From Diaporthe sp. PMI_573 (taxonomy: Eukaryota > Ascomycota > Sordariomycetes > Diaporthales > Diaporthaceae), in assembly GCA_021399435.1 (NCBI GenBank), contig JAJTUP010000013.1:682001-746000 (forward strand): a stretch of 64,000 bases of DNA, given 5' to 3'. The first letter of the stretch is position 1; each line of letters opens with the position of its first letter. This document shows positions 1-11,756 of the stretch, piece after piece. The notes beneath the pieces are model-generated. The model was not told where the DNA came from, did not search any database, and saw only the letters and a list, made by a program, of their open reading frames with translations. Both the position numbers and the translations under genes were made by a program.

Positions 1-773
1 AAAGGAACTAATTCATTGCCATCTCAAATCTTACAAGACCCGAGATATCGACTGGCTGTGATTATAATACGTGTTCGTTCTGCAGATGTAGGCTCCACCA
101 GTTTTTCCCTGCTCGGTGTTCGCTCCGACAGCCCCCAGCACGTCGTATTATTGGAGTTCAAATAGGCCCCTTTGGTGTAGTAGGCATTGAGTGAACTCGA
201 AAGAGTTTAAGCAAGAGACGGAGCATTTAGATTTTTATTTGTAAAAGCGGGACAGAGGAAATGTATACTGAGATGGCCCGTTTCGCAGCTAGACATACTG
301 GAGGTTAAGTACTTGGTGGCTTTCTACAACTATTAATATCGGGTCCTATTCCTATGCCACAAATACTGTTGGTAGGTAATTTCTTCACCTAAATTTCAAT
401 TGGAAAACGAGATTTCACTGTGGAAAGCGGGGGCATATTGGAAGGCATCGGACTAGACTGCCCAGGTGGCCAGTGAATCCATCCGTGACAGGATCTGAGG
501 ACTCATCAACAGCGAAATTCACTCTTTGTTACGTGAAATGTTCTTTCTGCTGGAAATGCAATACTTTAACGGCTTAATAAAGGTAGACCTAGCCTGGAAC
601 CCAACTTCAACATATTCTCCTCTCAACATTCTACCTCTCCTAGACTCGATGCAACAGCATCGGTGGTTTTGCAGCCTTGGGTTCTGGCCCCTAAGAGTCA
701 GTCTACCAAACATCCTCTTCACAACATCTATGTCCTTGCCCATTACCCTTCTTCGCTACAGGGTCTTGGGAGG
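1..773. other. Non-coding left edge
   Basis: No reading frame here has a convincing start, composition or motif. The last 100 bases or so are probably the promoter and 5' UTR of the gene starting at 774. The frame of that gene stays open back to 663, but without a better ATG. Confidence 0.5.
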
Positions 774-1608
774 ATGATGGCCAGTCAACCCATGGAAGAG
801 GAGGGCAGCGTCCCCAACACTACTTTGGTCTCAAGGCTTCTCACGGTAGTCCCCGTTGAGATACGTCTTCAAATCTACGAAAATGTCTTCCATGGTTCGC
901 GAGTAAGACTCCGCTCAGTCCACCGACCCACTCCTAAGACAAAGACCCTCATACTCCGACCTTCACACCACTATCAACTCCTCCTCGCCAGCCGTCAGGT
1001 CTATGCTGAGGCTTTGTCCCCCTATTGGTCCTCGACAATCATAGACAGCAATCTGCACTCACCTTTCGATACGGCCAACTTTGTTGAGATCCTGCGCACG
1101 ATTCCTTACTTCGCCCAACCTTTGATCAGAGAGGTTCGCTGCAATAGTTTTCGAGAGGTTCCGTATCTCAATCTCAATCAGTTTGTGGGTCTTTTCGCGA
1201 GAATCGAGATTATTGTGCTGAAGCCCGCTTCGCTTTACGTCTCTCGCCACTTCTACCTGGACAGCACCTGGTCTGACGAGATCGTAATCAGCCGAGCGCA
1301 GTGGGACTTGCGCAGACGGTTTCCCACGTTCGGCTTGGGTGGCCCCAACAACGTCCAGGTCCTACAGAAGGTGCAGTTCCCTGTGATCGCGCGGTCGTGG
1401 AAGAATACGCAAATCCGTTTGAGCGTTAGGAATAAAGACTACCCTGCCAACGTACGTCTTTAGAGAATATAAGTTACAGCATACTGGAATACATATAACT
1501 GACTTTGAAAACCCTAAACAGGTCTTCTTCACCAACCACTTGAAGGTCCTTGTGGCCGAGGGCGACATTGACACGTTGGATGTGGCGGGTATTCAGAAGG
1601 TCTTGTGA
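774..1608 (+). CDS. F-box-like / 2EXR-type hypothetical protein
   Basis: Two exons, 774..1451 and 1522..1608 (254 aa). The 70-base intron has a GTACGT donor, a TAACTGAC branch region and a CAG acceptor, in phase 0. Splicing adds a short tail beginning VFFTNHLKVL in place of an early stop. Residues about 26-39 carry the VPVEIRLQIYENVF motif that opens many fungal F-box-like and 2EXR-type proteins. A second typical block, LLLASRQVYAEAL, follows near residue 76. No catalytic motif, signal peptide or membrane segment is visible. Such proteins are usually uncharacterised; some may be substrate receptors of ubiquitin ligases, which is only family-level inference. Start chosen at the tandem ATGATG; the second ATG is equally possible. 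Confidence 0.75.
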
Positions 1609-2506
1609 CAGAGAAATGTACAGCTCCAGGCTATACTTTTTAAGCCTGTGTTGTCATTAGAAGCCTCCGATGACACGCTGTAGACAAGGACGGGAGCACT
1701 GCGGCGGTCCTGGAAGAGGTACTAAACCCCGCAAACTATGCTGGCCTTCACAACAATACTCATGGGAAGTCGACATTGGCACCCAAACTTTGATTGGAAG
1801 CATGGTTGGCGGGTGATTTCTCACTCCCGGTCTCTAGCAACTCATCGAAGCGATGACACTGAAGGGACAGTATCAATAGGCAATTCCAGTGTTCTCACAT
1901 AGTTATGACTCTCGTTGTAAGTTGCAGAAAGGGCTCCATGTGTCTGTAACGAGTAAGACCTCGGTAAGTCGACCGGTATGCAGAGATGAATTTTTGGCTA
2001 GCTTCCCGTATTACAGCTCTAAACACTTTTGGGATGATGCGTGCGCAGCAGATTCGCATCATGACCCGGAGTCATAGGTGGCGGTTTTCCAGTTGTTTGT
2101 CCATTTATTGCAGACGCCACATTGGTGAGGGAACTGATATCCTACCAGTCCATTTGTTGAGCAAGGACAAGGGGCACGTGGCGTGTCAACTCGATCTCTG
2201 TTCGCATGAGAGGTATATATGTAGTCTCTTGCTATGCCAGAGTCAGCACTACTTTTTCCAATGAAACATACCACACAGTGAGTTTCGGCGGAAGCTATAG
2301 CCTAATGACAGACTGTTTTGAATGAAATTCGAATTTATGACGCGTGCCCATGGTCGGGCTTCTGTGCTAATATCTCGCAATCTCACCTCAGCACTAGTAC
2401 TTGGTCTTCCTGTTGGCCAAGATGCATGGGGCGAAGACCTCTGCCCGCCCACTCAATTCTGATCCGTCCTTTCTCAGATTGCGAAATTACTCAAGTTGCT
2501 CACACA
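1609..2506. other. Intergenic
   Basis: No supported gene. Several short open frames overlap on both strands without motifs or coding-like composition. The frame of the downstream sulfotransferase-like gene is open back to 2318, but the conserved part begins after the ATG at 2507. Confidence 0.5.
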
Positions 2507-3427
2507 ATGGCAGCCGACGGCAAAAGGCTTATTGACAGATTGCCTCCGGCCCCGAAGCCAGGCCGCCTGGCTGTACTGGGACTGGGGCTGCCTCGCTCAG
2601 GAACAAAATGTGTAGTACCCTCACATGACTCCACTGGTGCGATGCTAATTACTGACCTGATGGAGATAGCTATCCGGGCGGCGTTGAATATACTAGGTGT
2701 ACCAACCTATCACACGGTGGACGCCATGCAGAATGGTGATCTCCCTTTTTGGAACGAGGCGTTGGCAGCGAAGTATGGTAGCATCAAGGCACCTTACGAC
2801 ACTGGCGACTGGTCAAAGATTCTGTGGAGATACGAAGGGATCATTGACGGGCCTGCAATGTTTTTCCTCGAGGACTGGCTCACACACAACCCGGAAGCAA
2901 AGGTGATTCTCAACAAGCGCCCTTTCCAGGCTTGGTACCGCTCCGTTAGCAACACGGGCATGCAATTAACCACGTGGAAGTGGTGGCCATATCTGCAGCC
3001 TTTCTTGAGCGCTGAATCAAAGGCCTGGCATCAATACGCCTGCTGTTTTCTCACCATGATCGGCGGCTCTGGGCCGTACGTGACCACTCCTCATCCGGAA
3101 TACTGGACGGAGGAGCAGTACCGCAAGACCTATGATGCCCACTATCCCCGCGTGCGCAGTTTGGTGGCTGCCGACAGGATTCTTGAATTTGATCTGGGCA
3201 GTCACGGGTGGGAGGAGCTGTGTGCTTTCCTGGGTGAGGAGATCCCTCAGGAGCCATTCCCGCACACGAACCAGGCAAGAGACATGGTTGAGCAAAGGAA
3301 GAGAATGTGGATTATAGAAGCTGCGACGAATGCCCTGAAGATAACGATATTGGCCGTCAGCCTCTCAGGAGTAGGCTCGTTCTGGTGGAAACATGGTCTA
3401 CGGGGTATTCGGCAGGGTATTCGATAA
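2507..3427 (+). CDS. Sulfotransferase-family P-loop protein (fungal Sulfotransfer_4 type)
   Basis: Exons 2507..2609 and 2670..3427 give 286 aa. The 60-base intron contains no stop and is a multiple of three, so an unspliced frame also reads through. Splicing, however, restores the family motif GLPRSGTKSIRAALNILG from an otherwise interrupted loop. Residues 25-34 (GLGLPRSGTK) are the PAPS-binding-type P-loop. YEGIIDGPAMFFLEDW and KVILNKRPFQAWYRS are the family's middle blocks. A hydrophobic helix (about 258-275) near the C-terminus suggests membrane attachment. Members are often misannotated as NAD-dependent epimerases. The substrate is unknown. The donor GTGTAG is weak, but phase and motif both require it. 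A broken relative lies at 26970-27756. Confidence 0.85.
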   Translation: MAADGKRLIDRLPPAPKPGRLAVLGLGLPRSGTKCVVPSHDSTGAMLITDLMEIAIRAALNILGVPTYHTVDAMQNGDLPFWNEALAAKYGSIKAPYDTGDWSKILWRYEGIIDGPAMFFLEDWLTHNPEAKVILNKRPFQAWYRSVSNTGMQLTTWKWWPYLQPFLSAESKAWHQYACCFLTMIGGSGPYVTTPHPEYWTEEQYRKTYDAHYPRVRSLVAADRILEFDLGSHGWEELCAFLGEEIPQEPFPHTNQARDMVEQRKRMWIIEAATNALKITILAVSLSGVGSFWWKHGLRGIRQGIR

Positions 3428-4255
3428 TGACTTGCCCTTACAAGCCTGTAAAGATAAAGATGATGTATAGCTCAGCCCTTCCAACCAAATGGGAAGATGT
3501 GTGTGTCATCATTCCCAGACAGCAGTGCTCGAGCCAGTCTTTCGGTAACTCAGCAGAAGTCGGAATCAACACGGGGCTCTTATGAAAACAGGACGATGAC
3601 ATGAGCTGCAGCAGTTTCACATTCCTAGGTATGGAAGATGAGTGGTACTCGTCGGCATCCCAGCAGACTAAGGATATATTACGGCTTCTCAAGCTCTTCA
3701 GGCTGGCAGACAACAAATGAACGTCAAATTTACTCATGATTCATGAGGAAATATTGTCCATTCAGCTTTGTGTATTACGGGGGTGATGATAGAGTACCAC
3801 GGGCCAGTATGTTTGTGTGTGAGTACCTATAGCCTGGAGGCCGGTCAACAGTCACGACATGCGCAAAGAATCAGCGTAATCATCAGCCCACGACACCGGA
3901 AGTGTCGGCCAAGGTATTGACTTGGCGTAGGGTTGACTTCAGTTGCCCGCTTACGCTTTGTCTCAGCCAAGAGACACTGGCTCGCATTTATTGCAATCCT
4001 TCGTGTAGGCGATCAGAGGAAATTCGGCCCTGAGCCAATCCAGCCCCGGCTTCACCCTAGCTGTACAGCCTGCAAGGATGCCAGACCTGTCCTCGTTCAA
4101 CGACTTATCAGCTGAGTTTTCAATCAAGTCTGTGGCAGTGGAAATCATTACAGATGTAACATTGTAGGCAGTAGCGAGGTTTCTCTACCTAGGATTGTCA
4201 AAGACTCATCGACTTTGCAGGGGAATTGCACACGATGATGACTTCCCCTCAAAAA

Positions 4256-4303
4256 GGCTAGGACAATACGAACCTCAAAAGGGTTAGGTCAATACGAATC
4301 TCA
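4256..4303. repeat. Two-copy imperfect direct repeat, 22 bases, period 26
   Basis: GGCTAGGACAATACGAACCT at 4256 recurs as GGTTAGGTCAATACGAATCT at 4282. The 22-base units differ at three positions. They lie about 200-250 bases upstream of the esterase ATG, so a regulatory role is possible but unproven. Confidence 0.6.
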
Positions 4304-4393
4304 CGCGGGGAAAGCCTTGTGGCCCGTACGGGATTCCTTCAGACTCAGCCACACGGTTCTTGCATATGAGGACGGTCCCGATCGCCAAAGAAG

Positions 4394-4402
4394 TAATATA
4401 AA
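4394..4402 (+). promoter_or_regulatory. TATA-like element of the PAF-AH-like gene
   Basis: TAATATAAA lies about 100 bases before the chosen ATG at 4505, a normal spacing for a fungal core promoter with a short leader. Assigned by sequence only. Confidence 0.4.
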
Positions 4403-4504
4403 GTGTCCATCTGTTCGCTTGAAATATGCTGCACTTGACTTCAACCTATGCTGTCACACCATCGAAACAATTTCATGAAAAGTCTGACAAATCAACCCGT
4501 CATC

Positions 4505-5736
4505 ATGCGCACTTGTTCGATATTCTCTGCCTCTCTGGTTGTGGGATCGTTGGCTTCCAGCCTTCAGCTTCCAGCAACATCTGGCCCATTCTCACTAGGC
4601 ACTGTGTCTCTTGAGCTAGTCGACAGCTCGCGCACTGATCCGCTGGCGCCAAGTCCCCAGGACTACAGAGAACTCATGGTATCTCTGATTTACCCAACGG
4701 ATGTCACCAGCTGTGAGAACGTCTCTTTTTCACCCGTTTTCAGTCCCCAGACGGGGACGTATTTCGACAACTATTACGGGGTTCCGAACGGCACAGCAGC
4801 TTCCATCATCTCGCGATCATACCTCAATGCCCCACTGGTGGACAATGAGTTACCAATTCTCATTTTTGGTCACGGTTTCGGAGCCTCCCGTTTGATATAC
4901 ACTTCACAGCTGTTCGTGTCACTTTTCTCTTGCAACGGATCCCCGATTTTCATGTTTTGGAATGTTCTAGAATGCAACACTTTAGGATCCGTAGCAGGAC
5001 TAACGTCACCATTAGTGAAGATCTAGCGAGCCGCGGTTGGATCATTGTGGCCGTTGACACTACGTACGAAGCCATAGGCGTCGAGTTTCCGGATGGCAGA
5101 GTAGTACTCTCGAACGTGCCCGCCAATGCCTCTCTTGAGTACAACGAACTGGTGCTACAGACCCGCGTTGAGGATGCCAAATTTGTTCTGGATTCACTGA
5201 ACGATCCAGCCACGCTGGAAAGAATCCCCGGCCTTGGGAAGACGAACAAGAAACTCCGGGCCGATACTGCAGGCATCTTCGGCCACTCGTTCGGCGGAGC
5301 CACAGCTGCACAAGCCATGGCAACGTACAGCTCCTTCGCCTGTGGGGTAAATACTGATGGACGTATCTACGGCCCTGTGGCAGAAACAGGTCTTGAAGGG
5401 CCCTTTGTACTATTGGCCGCTCAGGATCACAACCGCAGCAACGATGCCACCTGGGCCGAGCTTTGGGAGAATCTTGACGGCTTCAAGCGCGAGTTCAATG
5501 TGAACGGAACGGTCCACGAGTCTTTTGAGGATATCACCATCTACCGAGACGTATTTGGGGACAAGTTTCCCATTGAGCAAGGGGATCTTTGGGGGTCTAT
5601 CGCTGGAGATAGACTCGTCCAGATCGAGACGGGATTGATGGACGCCTTCTTTGGGTTTTGCCTAAAAGGCCAGGAAGCCGGCGAACTTGACAGGTTGGTC
5701 GAGGACGAATTTCCAGAAGTCTCTGTGGTCCTATAG
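4505..5736 (+). CDS. Secreted PAF-acetylhydrolase-like esterase (alpha/beta hydrolase)
   Basis: Exons 4505..4911 and 5016..5736 give 375 aa. The 104-base intron has a perfect GACTAAC branch site and TTAG acceptor, but an unusual GTTCGT donor. Phase 2 joining yields YTSQLEDLASRGW, the expected continuity. The N-terminus (MRTCSIFSASLVVGSLASS) is a signal peptide. IFGHGFGASR forms the oxyanion region. GHSFGG with Ser227 is the nucleophile elbow, and His303 in NGTVHES is a probable catalytic His. The family hydrolyses short sn-2 acyl groups of phospholipids; related fungal enzymes act on other esters, so the substrate is open. Potential N-glycosylation sites (NVS, NGT, NAS, NRS) fit secretion. 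In-frame upstream ATGs at 4448 and 4475 would bury the signal peptide. Confidence 0.85.
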
Positions 5737-6657
5737 GAAAGTTCATACTGAAGGTAATGGAGGAAGGGATGGACTTAAGTGAGCATCAGCTGCTGCGACT
5801 ATCAGTGACAATTGATGAAGGACTTGGACAACTAGGGACGGTGAAATTCAGGGCCAGACTCTTTTATAAAGATTGGATCCCTTTTTGCATGTGTCCTACT
5901 CTCATAGTGGTCTGTCGAATATACTCTGCTCAATGACGGAGTAATACGGTGTTGTGGGTGAAACCGTGTCAGCTGCTCGAGTCCATTCACTTCATGTTTG
6001 TCAACTGGTTTGCTTCTCACACGAAGTGAAGCTCGGAGCGCTCGGTTCTCTGTGCCAAGATAGCATGTCGTTCCCCGCTATAGCCGACGGAATACTGTGC
6101 CCCCAGGCCCGGTTTACGGGATCACCTTCTAATCCTAGTTAGCTGAATGCTTTTTCTCTGCCCGTCAATGCAACCATGCCACAGGAAAATTATCTCGTAT
6201 CGGTGTAGTAATGCCGTGACACGGGTCATTCACCTTTAATGGTCGTCGATGCATTCCTAAAGCAGATCCACCTTCCTGACGGAATCCAATGTTGCAATCA
6301 CGACCAGGCGGCTTGGAAATAAGTTGTGTGAAACAAAGACCTTACATGCTCCTGCCCATTCTTGTATCCTGTTTTACCTCCGTCACTTTCTGAGCCGCCA
6401 CTATTACACATTCATTCAATTGATTCGGGTGGTATATCAGGAGCTCTGACGAATACAGTGACATTGTGGCCCAGCCCCTCACTCAGTCCGTCACTCAGTC
6501 AGTTAATGCTGCAGCTATTAATCACAAACTACTATCACCTTTTACCTTTCGTATTATAGTGCAGAAGAATTCAGCCCACGTACCCTAGGGTGCTTCCTCT
6601 CCTTTCTTCCGTGGGAACATTCAGCCACTGATTGCCCATTTCAACACTCACACAACG
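5737..6657. other. Intergenic
   Basis: Nothing coding is supported. The last few hundred bases are probably the promoter and 5' UTR of the S28 peptidase, including pyrimidine-rich stretches near 6590-6650 that are common before fungal starts. Confidence 0.5.
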
Positions 6658-8313
6658 ATGCTATTCTGGGCCATTTTGTCAGTTTTGACCACTGCTGTGG
6701 GTGCTGCGGCAGGTGGAGCACGGTGGCGGCGGTTTGCCGACACTGATGGCAAAGCTTCACTGCGAGCTGCCCCAGCAGAACTGGCTCCGTCCTATCCAGC
6801 ATACAACTTGTCCATTCCCATCGACCATTTCCACAACGACTCCCAATACGAGCCGCACAGCGATGGCACCTTCAACAACCGATACTGGTTCGACGCCAGC
6901 CACTACAAGCCCGGCGGCCCTGTCATCCTCTTTGTTGCTGGAGAAGCACCAGGAAATTATCGGTTTCCGCTTCTCGAGAAGGGCATCGTCTATCAGCTTG
7001 CCTCGGCCCACGGTGGTATTGGTGTGATCTTGGAACATCGTTACTATGGAACAAGCTTTCCCTTTGAGGACATCTCGATAGAGGACGCCAGATTTCTGAC
7101 GACGGACCAGTCTCTCGCCGATGCGGCGTACTTTGCCGAAAACGTGGTCTTCCCTGGACTCGAGAATGAGAACCTCACATCCTCGTCCACCCCTTGGATC
7201 GTGTACGGAGTCTCTTACTCGGGCGGGCAGTCGGCTTTTCTCCGAAAGCTATATCCGGATGTCTTCTGGGGCGGGATCTCGTCTTCGGGAGTGACAGAGG
7301 CTGTCATCGATTTCTGGCAATACTTTGAGCCTGTCCGACAATACGGGCCGGCTGACTGCATCTGGACACAACAGTTCGTCACCGATGTTGTCGACAAAGT
7401 CTTCATCGACAGCAAGAATGAGACCCTGAAGGGCCAGTTCAAGCTTTTCTTCAACTACGCCACCACCGCGTTGGATCAACCTTTCGTCGAACGTCTCTAC
7501 GAGGGCTTATATTCCTGGCAAGGTCGAAACTGGGACCCGGTCATTGGGTCAGGGACCTTCAGCAATTGGTGTCGTGTCATCACAAGCACCAGACTGGAAT
7601 ATCCTTTGTCGGACGACGTCAATGCCACAGCTGCTGCGATCCTGGCGGCCACGGGCTACGGCGGCAACGATACGCTGACATTGCGTTTACTCAATTATGC
7701 TGGATACCTTAGACGATCTTCCCTTGCAGATGCGGGCCCCATAAACCAGCCCGCCCGTACTTCCGACCCCGTCGTTCAATCCTCAGCCAAAGCTGCTGTT
7801 CCCGCAGAGCAATTCGACTCCTGGTCGTACCAAACCTGTACAGAATGGGGATACTGGGTCACGGGCTCCGGGTTCGACTTGTCGCTCGACAGACCATTGA
7901 TATCACGTACCCTGGATCTTGAATTCGAACGCTCGTACTGTGAATCCCTGTTCAACATATCCGCCATGCCCAACACCACAGCAATCAACAAATATGGCGG
8001 TATGAACATCTCATACCCGCGCCTGGCCATTGTCAATGGCCTCGCCGATCCGTGGCGTGAGGCAACCCCAGCAGCTGATGCAGCGAGTCCTCGCGAGTCC
8101 ACAGTTTCAGAGCCGTGGCTCCTGATCGACAATCCAGCCGAAGATGTTTGGGATAGAATTCGAGGTGCTGGGCATCATTGGGAAGCGAACGGGGTATTTG
8201 CAAATCAGACCCAGGAAAAGCAGCCCCCCAAAGCCATCGCAGAGGCCCAAGCCGATATTGTTCAATTTGTAGGAGCCTGGACCGAGGAGTGGAACAAACT
8301 CAATAGAGCCTAA
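6658..8313 (+). CDS. Secreted serine carboxypeptidase, family S28
   Basis: Single exon, 551 aa. An N-terminal signal peptide (about 1-17, MLFWAILSVLTTAVGAA) precedes the mature enzyme. Family blocks are in order: YNLSIPIDHFHNDSQY, GPVILFVAGEAPGNY, then GVILEHRYYGTSFPF. The nucleophile motif GVSYSGG follows with Ser186. Asp464 in NGLADPW and His506/507 in GAGHHW complete the likely triad. S28 enzymes cleave after proline in peptides, and fungal members are extracellular or vacuolar and often acid-active. Many N-glycosylation sequons fit passage through the secretory pathway. Length matches the family. It lies close to a secreted esterase and upstream of a GNAT gene on the opposite strand; the context does not suggest a shared pathway. 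Confidence 0.93.
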   Translation: MLFWAILSVLTTAVGAAAGGARWRRFADTDGKASLRAAPAELAPSYPAYNLSIPIDHFHNDSQYEPHSDGTFNNRYWFDASHYKPGGPVILFVAGEAPGNYRFPLLEKGIVYQLASAHGGIGVILEHRYYGTSFPFEDISIEDARFLTTDQSLADAAYFAENVVFPGLENENLTSSSTPWIVYGVSYSGGQSAFLRKLYPDVFWGGISSSGVTEAVIDFWQYFEPVRQYGPADCIWTQQFVTDVVDKVFIDSKNETLKGQFKLFFNYATTALDQPFVERLYEGLYSWQGRNWDPVIGSGTFSNWCRVITSTRLEYPLSDDVNATAAAILAATGYGGNDTLTLRLLNYAGYLRRSSLADAGPINQPARTSDPVVQSSAKAAVPAEQFDSWSYQTCTEWGYWVTGSGFDLSLDRPLISRTLDLEFERSYCESLFNISAMPNTTAINKYGGMNISYPRLAIVNGLADPWREATPAADAASPRESTVSEPWLLIDNPAEDVWDRIRGAGHHWEANGVFANQTQEKQPPKAIAEAQADIVQFVGAWTEEWNKLNRA

Positions 8314-8642
8314 CAGTCAAGGTAAGGGCATGAAGCTCTATTCCCCAAAATGAAATACTCATCTTGTTGAGCTATTTGACACGCGGTGAGATCTGTGTGT
8401 GGTCCGTTGTTCGCAGTAATCTACAGCACAGCTGTAGCAAGGAAAGACACATGCAATCCATCTGACTACAGGCCACAGCTACGAGGTTTGAGACATTCCA
8501 CATGGTCAAAGTTACCCTCTTGAGAAGAGTCAAGCAATAATTGCATCAGATCATTGATCATATTCTTATTTCAATGCAAACTCCTGCTTTTGAAAGGTTA
8601 TCAATCTTGCTGCCAAATGTGTAAACTCAAATAACACCTGAG
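8314..8642. other. Convergent intergenic spacer
   Basis: 3' regions of the S28 peptidase and the convergent GNAT gene. No other feature seen. Confidence 0.5.
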
Positions 8643-9483
8643 TCAAATCTGGGGTTCTCTCGTCAGATATACGAGGTCCGGTTTTCTCCTTCCAATGAAT
8701 TCCTCTCCAAGATCAAACCGCATTTGCTCAATTTGTGCAGATAAGCCGCATTGCTCATATAGTCGTCGGCCTATTGGTGTTCCCTCGACAACCGTCTATC
8801 CGCCTGGGATTAGCTATCTTCTTGATGTAATGAGTCGCAACGCCACCAGATTTCCAGCAGCCTTCAATGGCAGGAATAGCAGAAAGACAAAGTCTCTACG
8901 AACCTTGAGGCCTTGTTCATCGGCGGCTTGAGTCCCCCACTCAACTAGAGCTCTGCCTGCGCCCAGTCGCCGATGATTTGGATGAACGGCGAGCAGCTCG
9001 AGCACTATGTTGAGGTATTAACAAAGGCTATTGCGATACCATTGGATGCCACATACCATAGATCCCTTTGCCATCGGAATCTTTGATTGACTGAGTCCGC
9101 GGTATCACGTACTCACTCCACAACCGAGACATGAATTCGCGGTCGTTTTTATCGGGCCAAACCTCTTCGGCATTCTCTACCTTGGCCAGCTCTGAAGGCG
9201 GTGCTTCCGTCATCAGTGTCCATATGGCGAAACCAATAGTTTCCTCCTGGCCTCCGTCCTTAGCCCGAGTGACTGCTTTGAGGAAAGTAGAGCTCTCAGC
9301 GCCCTGCTTCCAGGTGGTCAGGCGTTTGGACGCCTGCCCCTGCCCGGCCGGTGTGTCATGGTTGGGGAAGTAGATATCCACGAACGGCGCGTCGTGGCCG
9401 AATGCTTTCGACATGACCTCGACACAGGTGGGCATGTCTTTATCGAAGACTAATTCAACGTCTACTTTGCTCGCAGGCGTCAT
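8643..9483 (-). CDS. GNAT-family N-acetyltransferase
   Basis: Three exons on the minus strand: 9057..9483, 8904..9004 and 8643..8795 (226 aa). Intron 1 (52 bases) is GTATGT...ATAG in phase 1. Intron 2 (108 bases) has a GTTCGT donor, a GCTAAT branch and an ATAG acceptor in phase 0. Joining gives ELLAVHPNHRRLGAGRALVE (residues 145-164), which is GNAT motif A with the R/Q-x-x-G-x-G acetyl-CoA pyrophosphate loop (RRLGAG, 154-159). Motif B follows as GTPIGRRLYEQCGF. No targeting signal is seen, so it is probably soluble. Fungal members of this type are usually of unknown substrate. The start at MTPASKV is preferred because the open frame upstream to 9642 reads like leader sequence. Confidence 0.85.
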
Positions 9484-11756
9484 CTTATCCACTGGTTTGT
9501 GAAGCAAAATGAATGGGTTTGGCGCGAAGACGTAAGAGGTGACTCTGGAACGTAAATGGAGGGGGCAAGCGAATGTCCGAAAGCGGGGTGCTGACAGCAG
9601 ACGGCCATGTTGCATCTTTGACGGTGCCGTTGTAACGTCCACGTCTAAGGTTCAGTGTCACGAGCAAAGTGGGATAAGGATGGGCCGATCTGGGTGTGTG
9701 AATGGGGAACTGGTTGAGAACTTGAGCCAGGCTTCGAAGAAATCAGAGCATTGATTTCCATCATTGTCCTCGGAGCATTTGATTACCTATCTGGCAAATC
9801 TTTCTTGGGCAACACGTACTCACAGTGCCGTCCAAAGGACTGATCAGCTGTGTTCTACTGTATCTATCCTCTTATTAATGGGCATGCGGGGCGGGGCTCG
9901 GTCGCGGTGGGATATATTGCGTTCCGCTCGTGCCCATCTTCGCCTTCCCATGTCTTCAGGCAGAGGCTGCACGTGTTCCTCCAGAACATCAGGACATAAG
10001 CTTTACAGGCTCAATTAGAATTGATATGATCTCCGGTGTTAGATGACGAAGTTTTCGATCTTTCAATGTTACATCCGAGCTGTTTCTGTCCTTTGACCAC
10101 TTGTATCTGTGCTACATGATAGCATGTCGGGAAAACCCCGACACGGGACAATAGACCGTGGCCCCGTTTCTCGACGCTGCCTCGCCTTGCCAGAGGTTAC
10201 AAGGACCGACAGGGGTATGCTCCAGAGTGAGCAGATCAATCCATCCATGAACCCTCTGCGAATCAGGACACAAAAGAATCTGGTGCATTTGGAAAGCTGG
10301 CGTACAACATGAGGTGGATTAGCCCGGTCGTTCAGTCTGATCTGGCATTCGCACACATACGCACACATACCGTTTACCCGAACTCGGGCCGGGCCTCATG
10401 GCTGGGGCACAGCACGAGAACATGTCCTCGTCGTGGCTCACATGACCACAGAAGTACTATCTTATTGGTACGAAATCGTGTGTGTGTTCTGGACTGCGGC
10501 GTACGAACTACGGAAGCCTGGGGTTACCATGGATGCAGGCGGCAATAGACTAACAAGTATGTATCACGGAGTATTCCGTCGACATCGACCTTCCACATAT
10601 ACCTTGCGCCTCCGTGCTGCGGGGCACTCGCTTACAGAAGTAGGTTAGATCAGGCATCTCTGGTGTGCTTGTGTGAGTTCACTGCCGGTACTCGCATGAC
10701 ATCGCACGTGGTGCCCCAAGAATTATTTCTGTGGACAATTCGCCACCGTAAACTTCATATTTGTTGGCAATTAGAAGTCTCTCACCTGTATGTGGCTAGG
10801 TCTTTCCGTTTGCTGATCCAGCTCGCCTCCAGAGACCAATATTTGCGACGCTCGGGCTAGGAGAAGGCTTACCTCTAAACGGACCTGCTTCCCAGAACTC
10901 CACTGCTCCCCCAAAACATTTACAAACAATCTGGAATGCCAAGCCATAATAAATGCGCTAGCTTCAAAAATGGCACGTCTTAAACCACTGTGGATTGTGC
11001 TGCATCAGACTACATCTGTCACATGATACTCTTTTCTTATGCAATACTCCAGCTAGTAGCTTCATCGCGTGCAAGTCTGTGTCAGCGAGTGCTTAATGCC
11101 GAGACTCTCGTCGTCTATATTTCCAATGCTATCCAAAATGTGTAATGTTCTCTGTCGGCAATCACTTGCAGTGACCGGAATATTTCAAGTGCTGTAAAAG
11201 GGTGTGTTGAAAAAAGCTGAACTCGGTCTTTGTATTCTTCAACATGTTCTTCATGGATTGTTCAGACCAAGGACGAATTTTCAAGGGATTCCAAGTACTG
11301 CCTACTCTGTGAGCTTATCCACACATTTTGATCATTATTGCAAATTCTACAGCTTGCGAATGCTGCGGTCTATCGGCTGCAGCAATACCGGCCCCGGCTT
11401 GGTGCCGCCATGCTCATTCCGGTGCCAGGAGAGCAAATGCTATTTCAACGTTTGCTGGTTCAAACTCTGAGTGACTCCTACTGTCTCAAATCTTGAGCTT
11501 CTCCAGTATCCATGAAGACATCGTGAACTTTTGCGTCAAAGTATTATTGCTGAAGTGATAGCGCTGAGAGTTAAGGCTGTAGTACAAACTTAATTGGTAT
11601 CCCAGGCAGCCGCTTTGTTTCACCATCCAAGTTCGGAGTAGACAACCAAACTACCGAGCTCAACATCATGGGTAGACCTGGGCGGGATGATCCCAAATCC
11701 CCTTCTGCCCCACAGGGGGCTCTCAGCTCCCCCAAAGAAGCTCAAGTAGCGGGTTT
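9484..11756. other. Gene-poor region, left half
   Basis: More than 2 kb without a supportable gene. Open frames are under 100 codons, overlap one another and have no motifs. Part must be promoter for the divergent GNAT gene. A tRNA-like T-arm near 11810 was checked and failed. Confidence 0.45.

Larger units (their letters stand above)
3428..4504. other. Intergenic with a short imperfect direct repeat
   Basis: No gene supported. It contains the two-copy repeat at 4256-4303 and a TATA-like box at 4394-4402, and serves as upstream region of the secreted esterase. Confidence 0.5.

Noticed and set aside
4256..4303. Telomere-like GGGTTAGG
   Set aside because: Only one partial unit within a two-copy repeat; genes continue normally on both sides.
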